From assembly GCA_900754445.1 (NCBI GenBank), contig CAAECW010000040.1, positions 1-47,380 on the forward strand: a DNA stretch of 47,380 nt. Direction: 5' to 3'. This stretch comes from an uncultured Collinsella sp. Its GTDB lineage: Bacteria > Actinomycetota > Coriobacteriia > Coriobacteriales > Coriobacteriaceae. The first letter of the stretch is position 1, and each line of letters opens with the position of its first letter. Under the pieces are notes generated by a model. The model was given only the letters and a program-made list of their open reading frames with translations. It was not told the DNA's origin and ran no database searches. Positions 24,441-31,692 of this stretch are shown piece by piece. A program made the position numbers and the translations under genes.

Positions 24441-25270
24441 TAGAGCTCCTCCCCTGCTGCTGCGAGCTCGGCCATGGCCTGCTCAAACTGTTCATCGTTG
24501 GGTGCCTTGCCGTGCCAGCCCACCTGGTTTTCCATAAAGGAGACGCCCTTGCCCTTCACCGTCTCGGCGATAATGGCCACGGGCGAGTCGCTCACTTTGC
24601 GGGCCTCGGCAAAGGCGGCGGCAATCTGCGCCATGTCGTTACCGTCGGCGAGCTCGATCACATGCCACTTAAAGGCGCGGAACTTGTCAGCGAGCGGCAT
24701 GGCCGAGTTGACTTCATCGATCGTGCCGTCAATCTGCAAGCCGTTGTGGTCGACGACGGCAACAAGATTGTCGAGCGCATGGTTGCCGGCGAACATGGCC
24801 GCCTCCCACACCTGGCCTTCCTCGCACTCACCGTCGCCCAGCAACGTGTAGACACGGTAGCCGTCGCCCCAGTGCTTAGCGGCAAGCGCCATTCCAACTG
24901 CAGCAGAGATGCCCTGACCGAGCGATCCGGTGGACATATCGATGCCAGGGGCGTCGTTCATGTTGGGATGGCCCTGCAGTCGGCTGCCAATATGACGGAG
25001 CGTCTCGAGCTCTTCGACGGGAAAATAGCCGCGATTTGCCAACACCGAATACAGGCCCGGCGCCGCGTGACCCTTGGAGAGCACAAAGCGATCGCGATCG
25101 GCCTTGTGAGGGTCGGCAGGATCGATATTCATTTCCTCAAAGTACAGATACGTCATGATGTCGGCAGCACCGAGCGATCCACCCGGGTGTCCCGACTTGG
25201 CCGCGTGAACCGCAGTCACGACACCCTTCCTGACCTCATTGGCGACCTTCGCCAGCTCCTGGTTGGTCAT
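24440..25270 (-). CDS. Transketolase, N-terminal half (TPP-binding)
   Basis: 276 residues: AAKSGHPGGSLGAADIMTYL with the invariant HPGG, VLSKGHAAPGLYS, STGSLGQGISAAVGMAL, and the thiamine diphosphate motif GDGECEEGQVWEAAMFAGNH to DHNGLQIDGT. The split arrangement is common in Actinobacteria and Bacillota. ATG 25270 follows AGAGGAA. It lies 63 bases after the transaldolase gene and overlaps the C half by one base, so the two halves are made in equal amounts. Confidence 0.95.
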   Translation of the reverse strand: MTNQELAKVANEVRKGVVTAVHAAKSGHPGGSLGAADIMTYLYFEEMNIDPADPHKADRDRFVLSKGHAAPGLYSVLANRGYFPVEELETLRHIGSRLQGHPNMNDAPGIDMSTGSLGQGISAAVGMALAAKHWGDGYRVYTLLGDGECEEGQVWEAAMFAGNHALDNLVAVVDHNGLQIDGTIDEVNSAMPLADKFRAFKWHVIELADGNDMAQIAAAFAEARKVSDSPVAIIAETVKGKGVSFMENQVGWHGKAPNDEQFEQAMAELAAAGEEL

Positions 25271-25333
25271 ACGAATTCCTCTCTTGAGAACAACCCCGGC
25301 ACCGGATGACGCGATGCCGGGGCAATCCACTCG

Positions 25334-26017
25334 TTAAGCCTGAGCGACGACCTTCTGCCAGTCAGCCTCAAAAGAGGCGAGGCCCTGGTCGGTCAGCGGA
25401 TGATGCAGGCACTTCTTGAGAGCGGCCATGGGCACGGTCGCAATATCGGCACCGAGTAGCGCGGCCTGGGTCACGTGGTTGGGCGTACGAACCGAGGCGG
25501 TGATGATCTCGACGGTGTCGTCGACGTTCTTGCCCGTCCAGTCGTAGTTCTTAATGCAGGTCACGACGTTGTCGAGCTGCGAGATACCGTCCTCGGCGAT
25601 GTCGTCGAAACGACCGACAAACGGGCTGATGTAGCGAGCACCGGCGTTGGCGGCCATAAGAGCCTGCGTCGGCGAGAAGACGAGCGTCATGTTGACGCGC
25701 ACGCCAGCATCGGCCAGCGCACGGCAGGCGGCAAGGCCGGCCTCGCACACGGGAAGCTTGACCACGATGTTGGGGGCGAGGGCGGCAAGGCGCTTGCCCT
25801 CCTCGATCATACCCTCGGCAGTGGTCGCGGTGGACTCGGCGGACACGGGCAGGCCCTCGCAAAGCTCGGCGATCTTGAGCATGTGAGGCTCAAAGTCGGC
25901 CAGCTTGCCGCCGGTCTTGGCGTACAGGGACGGGTTGGTGGTGACGCCGGCAAGGCAGCCCCAGCTCTTAGCCTCGGCGATCTCGTCAAGGTTGGCGGTA
26001 TCGATAAAGAACTTCAT
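25334..26017 (-). CDS. Short transaldolase / fructose-6-phosphate aldolase family (TalC/FSA type)
   Basis: A 227-residue TIM-barrel enzyme. The Schiff-base lysine is K87 in PNIVVKLPV. Other marks are FIDTANLDEI (4-13), GVTTNPSLYAK (24-34), VNMTLVFSPTQALMAANAG and ISPFVGRFDD. Members are either transaldolases (moving a three-carbon unit from fructose- or sedoheptulose-phosphate) or fructose-6-phosphate aldolases; next to a transketolase, transaldolase is more likely. AAGGAG precedes ATG 26017. A strong hairpin with T tract upstream suggests reduced read-through from the genes before it. Confidence 0.93.
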   Translation of the reverse strand: MKFFIDTANLDEIAEAKSWGCLAGVTTNPSLYAKTGGKLADFEPHMLKIAELCEGLPVSAESTATTAEGMIEEGKRLAALAPNIVVKLPVCEAGLAACRALADAGVRVNMTLVFSPTQALMAANAGARYISPFVGRFDDIAEDGISQLDNVVTCIKNYDWTGKNVDDTVEIITASVRTPNHVTQAALLGADIATVPMAALKKCLHHPLTDQGLASFEADWQKVVAQA

Positions 26018-26050
26018 GGTGCAAACTCCTTCGGAGGAATCCAAAACTCA

Positions 26051-26085
26051 AAAAATAGGACAAAGGGGGCGTCCCTTTGTCCTAT
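26051..26085 (-). terminator. Internal terminator between the aldolase-like and transaldolase genes
   Basis: A perfect 13-bp stem ATAGGACAAAGGG/CCCTTTGTCCTAT, followed on the minus strand by TTTTTGAGTTTTGG. A second hairpin (CCGGGCCTG/CAGGCCCGG) lies at 26089-26123. Being inside the operon, it probably lowers expression of the four downstream genes. Its GGGAC-like core resembles other palindromes here. Confidence 0.75.
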
Positions 26086-26142
26086 GTGCCGGGCCTGCGG
26101 CTGGGACATGCCCCAGGCCCGGCGTCGCGTAGGAAAAACTAC

Positions 26143-27417
26143 CTAGTCCTCGAGAGCCTTCTCGATACGGCTCGTTACGCCCTTGAGGTTAAGACCGACG
26201 ACGTACTGCTTGATCGGGCGCTTGATGTGCTCAATCACAAAGCGCTTGCCGTCGATGTCCTGGGCAGCGAGGTTGCGATAGAGCTTCTCGACCTGCTCCT
26301 TGACCTCGGGATCGTTAAAGGCGTAGTGGCCGGAGACATCCAGAATCTTCAGGCTGAGCTCGTCGTCGGCCAGAATGTCGTCAACCTGCAGGTTAACGTC
26401 GTCGCCGGTCATCCACTTGCGCCAACGCTCGGTCTTGATAGCCTTGACCAGCAGCGTGTGATACAGGTCGGAGGGATCGTCGCACAGGCCGTTGTCGACC
26501 AGAATCTGCTCGGTAGCGCAGAGCTTGAGGTAAGCGCGGGTCTCCTCGGTGCCGTACTGAGGGGCGACATTGGAGGCCGTCACGTGAGCCGGGATGTGCT
26601 CGAGCAGCGTTGCGTCATCCAGATAGTCGGCGTTGTGCTCCTTCAGGCCCACACCGTAGCGCTTTGCCATATCGGCGAGCTCGCGGGCGTTCTTAAAGTT
26701 GTAATGGCCGACCTGCTCGGTCCAACGGGTAAGCGTGCCGGTCTGACCGACGATAAAGGTGGGCATGGGGCAGCCGCGCTTCTCAAGCTCGGGCTGCAGC
26801 TGAGAAATGAACTCCTCGTACTTATCGGTAGAGGTCAAGCCGCCATTGGTCTCCTCGGTACCGACCTCATAGGCGACCTCGGGCAGGTTATGCTCGCGAC
26901 GGTACTGCTCAAGGTAGTCGATAAGATCGATCGTGCGGCGAAGCACCACGTCAAGCGGAATAACCTTGCCGATCTGATAGGGGTCCTTGGTGGGGTCGAC
27001 CATCAGCAGGTCAAAGCCCGCCTCCATGTCGGCGACGAAGGACTTGCGGGCGAGCTCCATGGCCTCGTCCTCGGGCAGGTGGGCGTTACGCTCCTCGTCG
27101 CGCTGCCACGGACCGCCGTGATCGCGGCACAGGTAGTACGGACCGGTGTAACCCACCTCGTCGGCGACCTTCTTGATGTCGGCGGCAAAGCGCGTCTGGT
27201 CCCAACCGTTGACGTAGCCGGCGCCCATTTCGTCCATATCGACCTGGTTGCGGCTGGCGATAAACATGGGTGGGAAATCCTCGTCCTTGGCAAGCTCGAA
27301 CACGGCCTGAATCAGGTTGGGGCTCATGGGACCAATGCCGACCATGGTTGCGTGATCGCCGCTATCCTGCAGCTTGAGCATGCCCTGAACGGCCTGGCGG
27401 ATGGTGAGGTTGGACAT
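26143..27417 (-). CDS. GatZ/KbaZ-like tagatose-bisphosphate aldolase-family protein
   Basis: A 424-residue protein of the GatZ/KbaZ family. N-terminal GIGPMSPNLIQAVFELAKDE, ASRNQVDMDEMGAGYVNGWD and YLCRDHGGPW are followed by FDLLMVDPTKDP, YEVGTEETNGGLT, FIVGQTGTLT and VGLKEHNADYLDDATLLEHI. In E. coli GatZ and KbaZ are needed for full activity of the catalytic partners GatY and KbaY; no GatY-type gene is present here. It could therefore work alone on a PTS-derived ketose phosphate, or with a distant partner. It is the second gene of the operon and is preceded by a structured 144-base intercistronic RNA. Confidence 0.85.
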   Translation of the reverse strand: MSNLTIRQAVQGMLKLQDSGDHATMVGIGPMSPNLIQAVFELAKDEDFPPMFIASRNQVDMDEMGAGYVNGWDQTRFAADIKKVADEVGYTGPYYLCRDHGGPWQRDEERNAHLPEDEAMELARKSFVADMEAGFDLLMVDPTKDPYQIGKVIPLDVVLRRTIDLIDYLEQYRREHNLPEVAYEVGTEETNGGLTSTDKYEEFISQLQPELEKRGCPMPTFIVGQTGTLTRWTEQVGHYNFKNARELADMAKRYGVGLKEHNADYLDDATLLEHIPAHVTASNVAPQYGTEETRAYLKLCATEQILVDNGLCDDPSDLYHTLLVKAIKTERWRKWMTGDDVNLQVDDILADDELSLKILDVSGHYAFNDPEVKEQVEKLYRNLAAQDIDGKRFVIEHIKRPIKQYVVGLNLKGVTSRIEKALED

Positions 27418-27486
27418 TTTGTTCTCCTTCTCCAGAGGATTTTTGACAAAAGTTCCCTGGGACCCAGATGTGGGCCCTATCAGTAC

Positions 27487-27547
27487 GGATGGATTTTGTT
27501 GTGTAGGGGCGGTTGTGCGGAGTCAAATCCATCCCTCCGCACAACCG
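27487..27547 (-). promoter_or_regulatory. Pseudoknot-capable intercistronic RNA upstream of the GatZ-like gene
   Basis: CGGTTGTGCGGAG (27510-27522) and CTCCGCACAACCG (27535-27547) form a perfect 13-bp stem with no T tract. Ten bases inside its loop, AAATCCATCC (27525-27534), are perfectly complementary to GGATGGATTT (27487-27496) just outside it. In the minus-strand RNA this is an H-type pseudoknot layout with a 13-base linker. It may protect or process the mRNA end, or tune translation of the downstream gene. Confidence 0.6.
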
Positions 27548-27561
27548 GAGTCCTTAAAGGT

Positions 27562-29034
27562 TTACTTGGCCTGCTTATCGAGCGTGGGCTTCATGGCAAT
27601 CAGGATTGCAGCGGCGACCGCGGCGCCAATCACGATGTCCAGGCAGAACAGCGCGACGTTGTTGGTGGCAAGGGCGACGATAAAGCCACCGTGCGGGACG
27701 TAGCAGTCGATGCCCTGGAAGGCGGCAAGTGCCGCACCCACGGCAGAGCCGATGCAAATGCCGGGCAGGGTGTGACCGAGGTCCTTGACCGCGAAGGGGA
27801 TAGCGCCCTCGGTAATACCGATGCAGCCCATGAACAGCGCGGAGATGCCCATCTGGCGGTCAGCGTCATCGAACTTGTTCTTGGCGATGAGCGCAGCGAG
27901 GCCACAGGCGATCGGGGGAACGGCGACGGCGACGCGGAACATACCGTTAGGACCGTAGATACCGGAGGCCATGATGGCCATGGTGAAGGTCGAGGCGGTC
28001 TTGTTGATGGGGCCACCCATATCGAAGGCGGTCATAACGCCAATGACCAGACCCAGGACAACTGCGGAACCGCCCTGCAGGCTGCCGAGCACGCCGGTGA
28101 GCCAGTCCATCACAAAGCCAAGCGGCGTGGCCAGGATGTAGATATAGGCCATGCCCAGGACAAGCGAGGTCAGAATCGGGATGATCAGGATGGGCATGAT
28201 GGTCTGGATGGTGTTGTTGACCTTCCAGGTCTTCATCCAGCGGACAAAGTAGCCGCAGATGACCGCCATGATCATGGCGCCCAAGAAGCCGGTCGAAACG
28301 CTGTTGCCGTTAGGGGTAACGACTGCGTTGTTGACCAGGTAGCCCAGGACAAAACCGGGGGCGAGCGCGGGCTTGCCGGCCATCGAGTAGGAGATGTATG
28401 CCGCAAGTACCGGGATCATCATGGAGATGCCGGCCATGCCGATGGTGTTAAGGCTCACCATCAGCGGGTTCGTAACCTCCATGCCGTTGGCGCCGGCGGT
28501 ACCGGATGCCAGCGAGAAGGCAAGAAACACGCCGCCGATAACGACGATGGGGATAAAATAGGAAACGCCGGTATTGAATGCATTGAGCAGCGTCTTGCCA
28601 GGATCGGCAAAGATAGACTGCTTGGACGCCGGTGTCGGGGCCTGCGGGGCAGCGGAGACGGCCTTCTTCTCTGCCTTGGCCTCGGCCTTGGGCGCGTCAA
28701 CGGCGCCACCCGTCGCCTTGATGATCTCAATGGCCTGGTCGATGATCTTTACCGGATCGGCGATTACATCAGAGGTGCCGACCTTCAGGAACTTGCCCTC
28801 GGCCATCTTCTGCTCAAAACGGTCCTCGTTCTCGACACCCACGTCGACGGACTCCAGGACCAGGTCGGCGGAGTCCACGTCTTCCTGCGTGAGCTCATTC
28901 TCGATACCCAGGCCACCCTGAGCCTCGACCTTGCACTCGATGCCACGGGCGGCGCATTCATCCTGAATCGCCTTCTGGGCCATATACGTGTGGGCGATAC
29001 CCACAGTACAGGCGGCAACGCCTACGATCTTCAT
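27562..29034 (-). CDS. PTS fructose-like EIIBC component
   Basis: 490 residues. EIIB is residues 1-105 with the phosphocysteine C9 in ACTVGIAHTYMAQKAI (the usual motif is ACPTGIAHT). A Lys/Ala-rich linker of about 35 residues follows, then an EIIC domain with about nine membrane segments (LLNAFNTGVSYFIPIVVIGG, GFLGAMIMAVICGYFV, AFDMGGPINKTASTFTMAIM, GITEGAIPFAV). It imports and phosphorylates a ketose or hexitol-like sugar using the EIIA encoded at the far end of the operon. ATG 29034 follows AGAGGGAAG. It heads the operon; the exact sugar is unknown. Confidence 0.93.
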   Translation of the reverse strand: MKIVGVAACTVGIAHTYMAQKAIQDECAARGIECKVEAQGGLGIENELTQEDVDSADLVLESVDVGVENEDRFEQKMAEGKFLKVGTSDVIADPVKIIDQAIEIIKATGGAVDAPKAEAKAEKKAVSAAPQAPTPASKQSIFADPGKTLLNAFNTGVSYFIPIVVIGGVFLAFSLASGTAGANGMEVTNPLMVSLNTIGMAGISMMIPVLAAYISYSMAGKPALAPGFVLGYLVNNAVVTPNGNSVSTGFLGAMIMAVICGYFVRWMKTWKVNNTIQTIMPILIIPILTSLVLGMAYIYILATPLGFVMDWLTGVLGSLQGGSAVVLGLVIGVMTAFDMGGPINKTASTFTMAIMASGIYGPNGMFRVAVAVPPIACGLAALIAKNKFDDADRQMGISALFMGCIGITEGAIPFAVKDLGHTLPGICIGSAVGAALAAFQGIDCYVPHGGFIVALATNNVALFCLDIVIGAAVAAAILIAMKPTLDKQAK

Positions 29035-29134
29035 TGCTTCCCTCTTTTCATAGAGTTGCGTGCGCAAGACACCGTTTGCGGAGGCCTCCGGAGCATCCCC
29101 TGCCGTTTGGACTTGCTGTCTTTTCGACAAGAAC

Positions 29135-29164
29135 AATATAGGTGCTCGTTTTTCTTAATGCCAG
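29135..29164 (-). promoter_or_regulatory. Probable promoter of the PTS operon
   Basis: CTGGCA (29159-29164) and TATATT (29135-29140) with an 18-base spacer on the minus strand, about 100 bases before the EIIBC start. Confidence 0.45.
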
Positions 29165-29197
29165 CTTATTTCGGTAAACGCGCAGGTCAGAGCGTTG

Positions 29198-29223
29198 GTT
29201 ATGCGATTTAGTTATGCGTTTAA
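29198..29223. promoter_or_regulatory. Tandem 13-base repeats, possible LacI operator region
   Basis: GTTATGCGATTTA and GTTATGCGTTTAA lie head to tail. On the other strand they read TTAAACGCATAAC and TAAATCGCATAAC, and a related TAAACGC occurs at 29175-29181. They sit upstream of the PTS promoter in the 415-base gap before the divergent LacI gene. Operator function is inferred from position. Confidence 0.4.
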
Positions 29224-29449
29224 CCAAAAATGAATCCTGCGATTTTGCCCTCGATTTCAAAAGTCAAGAAGTATTTGATTTTCTCGGTAGACGGCAGATG
29301 CGCATGCCGGTCACAAATTTCGACCCCACCCGTATGCCGCATTTGTTGCATACTCATATGAAAGGAAAAAGCCGCTCACCGAAGCGTATCCTTCACCAAG
29401 ACTCAAAGTCATCATGTTGGAAAATGCTCATCTGTCGGAAGGAGTCGCT

Positions 29450-30460
29450 GTGGCAAAACAGCGCGTTACGATCGCAGACGTCGCTCGAGAGGCGGGAACC
29501 TCGACGGCAAGCGTCTCGTATTACCTCAACGACAAACGAGAAAAGCTTAGCGAGAAGACGCAGAACATAATCGCGCGCGTCATTAAGGAACTCGGATACG
29601 TTCCCAACGCCCAAGCGCAGACGCTCACCGGCAAGCAAACCCACGTCATTGCCATCATCATTTTGGATAACACCAACAAATGGGCGGGGCTCGTTCTCAA
29701 TGGCATGGAGCAGGTCATGCTCCCCGCGGGCTACCAGACGGTCGTTTGCACGAGCAACTTTAACCCCGAGACCGAGCTCATGTACGTCGACAAGATGCTC
29801 TCGCTGGGCGTCGATGGCTTTATCATCCAGCCCACGGCAAACTTCAAAGCCGTGCATGACCGCATTAGACGCGCCGGCAAGCCGGTCGTCTTTTTCGATG
29901 CGGCCATCTATAGCCCAGGTACCAGCTGGATCAAAACCAACCTTTACGACGGCGTGTACAACGCCACACAGGCACTCCTCGACGCCGGCTACGAAGATTT
30001 CTTTTCCATTGCCGCCAACATGACCGAAATGCGCACCCGCATGGAGCGTTTTCAGGGGTATGCCGAGGCGCTGGCAGCGAACGGGCAGCTCTACAAAGCG
30101 ATTCCCATCGATCACAACAAGCCGTCAATCAACGAGCTCACCGAATACTTTAAATTCAAGTTCAATCCCGCCAAGCGAACCCTTATCTTCGTGCAAAATC
30201 AGTGGGCACTTCCCCGTGTCTACAAGGCCCTCCAGCCAATGGCCCATCTGCTTCCGCAGCAAATCGGCCTTTTGGGACTCAACTGCGAAGACTGGACTAA
30301 TCTCACCACACCGACCGTCTCCACCATCATCGAGCCCGTCGACCAAGAAGGTCGCGAAGCAGCCGAGATGCTGCTCGCCCTACTTGACGGAAGCAGCGAA
30401 CCCGGCGAGCAGCGCATTCTCGAGTGCAAGCTCAACTGGCTCGACTCCACCTCGATCTAG
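29450..30460 (+). CDS. LacI family transcriptional regulator, divergent from the PTS operon
   Basis: A 336-residue LacI-type protein. The HTH is VTIADVAREAGTSTASVSYY (6-25), then LSEKTQNIIARVIKELGYVP and the hinge AQAQTLTGKQTHVIAIII; the ligand domain ends near the repeated QEGREAAEMLLALLDGSSE. The start is a GTG at 29450 with GGAAGGAG five bases before it; an ATG at 29414 has no ribosome site. Its position makes it the likely sugar-responsive repressor of the PTS/transketolase operon. Confidence 0.92.
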   Translation: MAKQRVTIADVAREAGTSTASVSYYLNDKREKLSEKTQNIIARVIKELGYVPNAQAQTLTGKQTHVIAIIILDNTNKWAGLVLNGMEQVMLPAGYQTVVCTSNFNPETELMYVDKMLSLGVDGFIIQPTANFKAVHDRIRRAGKPVVFFDAAIYSPGTSWIKTNLYDGVYNATQALLDAGYEDFFSIAANMTEMRTRMERFQGYAEALAANGQLYKAIPIDHNKPSINELTEYFKFKFNPAKRTLIFVQNQWALPRVYKALQPMAHLLPQQIGLLGLNCEDWTNLTTPTVSTIIEPVDQEGREAAEMLLALLDGSSEPGEQRILECKLNWLDSTSI

Positions 30461-30526
30461 ACCGCGGGACAAATGAATCAGTAGCGTTTGTCTCAAATCT
30501 TAAGTATTTGTTCGACAGAACGGCCC

Positions 30527-30554
30527 TTGCCGGCTCCTGCTAGACTGGTAGATT
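30527..30554 (+). promoter_or_regulatory. Possible promoter of the nuclease gene
   Basis: TTGCCG (30527-30532), a 16-base spacer and TAGATT (30549-30554), 25 bases before the start codon. Confidence 0.4.
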
Positions 30555-30579
30555 CCCAACCGTCCATCCAGGAGCCTCA

Positions 30580-31563
30580 ATGTCGCGCAAGCTCGCCTAC
30601 AAGCAAATACTTTCCATCGGCACCGCCGTGGTGCTGGGGTTTGCGCTGTTTACGGGATCGCTCGACGGGGCGCCCAAGCTGTTGTCGCCGCAAAGCGATG
30701 AGCAGGCGGTAGCTCTGGCCGAGAAACAAAACGAGAGTCCCAGCCGCACCGACGACGAGGCAGACCTGGTTGCCCGGCTCGAATCGGGAACAGTGAGCTC
30801 CTCGGACCCTCAAAACGGCCAGGACTCTGGCGATGGCTCCGATTCCGCCGCAACCGACACCGGCGACGGCGCTTCCGCGGACAGCGCCGCCACCCCCATC
30901 GACGAGGTCGAAAACCCCGACCTCAACCGCGCCCGCGGTGTTTATCTCAGCAGCATTCCCGACTACGCCGGCAACCCCTACGTTGCCCTTCGCGCCGACA
31001 GCACGCACCCGCTAGGCACACCATCATTCACGCTCGATGAATACGAGCGCGCTGCAGAAGAGGGCTGCTTTAAGAAGCTCTCCAAGCTCGACAGCCTGGG
31101 CCGCACCCGCAAAGCGCTCGCCTGCGTGGGCCCCGAATCACTCGGTCAAGGCGAGCGCGGCGATATCTCGCGTATCCATCCCGCTGGATGGCGCCAGCAG
31201 CGCTACGACTTTATTCCGGGCCAGAGCCTCTACAACCGCTGCCACCTTATCGCCTGGTCGCTCTGCGGCGAAAACGCCAACCGCAAAAATCTCCTCACCG
31301 GCACGCGCTATCTCAACGAAACGGGCATGCTGCCGTTTGAGGAGCAGATTCTCAACTATATTCGCGATACGGGCAACCATGTGCTCTACCGCGTCACGCC
31401 CATGTATAACGAAGAGGAACTTGTCTGCCGTGGCGTGCGACTTGAGGCGCAATCGGTCGAGGACCACGGCAAGACCCTCTGCTTCCACGTGTACTGCTAT
31501 AACCTGCAGCCGCATGTGCAGATCGACTACGCCACCGGCCGCAATCAGGCCTCGGGAGACTAG
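30580..31563 (+). CDS. DNA/RNA non-specific endonuclease, membrane-anchored or secreted
   Basis: 327 residues. Residues 1-30 are a signal or anchor (KLAYKQILSIGTAVVLGFAL). Residues 35-115 are a disordered, acidic Ser/Asp/Ala-rich spacer. The C-terminal part is a beta-beta-alpha-metal nuclease of the EndA type: YDFIPGQSLYNRCHLIAWSL, where the histidine replaces DRGH as NRCH, then ENANRKNLLTGTRYLN with the metal-ligand Asn. EndA-like enzymes degrade extracellular DNA or take part in DNA entry. AGGAGCC precedes ATG 30580. It is monocistronic. Confidence 0.88.
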   Translation: MSRKLAYKQILSIGTAVVLGFALFTGSLDGAPKLLSPQSDEQAVALAEKQNESPSRTDDEADLVARLESGTVSSSDPQNGQDSGDGSDSAATDTGDGASADSAATPIDEVENPDLNRARGVYLSSIPDYAGNPYVALRADSTHPLGTPSFTLDEYERAAEEGCFKKLSKLDSLGRTRKALACVGPESLGQGERGDISRIHPAGWRQQRYDFIPGQSLYNRCHLIAWSLCGENANRKNLLTGTRYLNETGMLPFEEQILNYIRDTGNHVLYRVTPMYNEEELVCRGVRLEAQSVEDHGKTLCFHVYCYNLQPHVQIDYATGRNQASGD

Positions 31564-31622
31564 GGCCGACCAAGCTGCCCCAAAACCTAACATGATCCGT
31601 TTTCCTCCGTCCCCATGGGATC

Positions 31623-31660
31623 AAAAAAGGCCGCCCTGGATTACCCAGGGCGGCCTTTTC
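31623..31660. terminator. Bidirectional terminator between nuclease and EF-G-like genes
   Basis: A 15-bp stem AAAAGGCCGCCCTGG/CCAGGGCGGCCTTTT. The minus strand continues TTTTTTGATCC, the plus strand TTTTCG. Confidence 0.9.
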
Positions 31661-31692
31661 GTCAGCGTCCACATTGCAGGCAACGCCACACG

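Noticed and set aside
26077..29211. Plus-strand frame of 1044 codons
   Set aside because: It lies antisense to the GatZ-like and PTS EIIBC genes, which have clear motifs, starts and ribosome sites. It has no family features.
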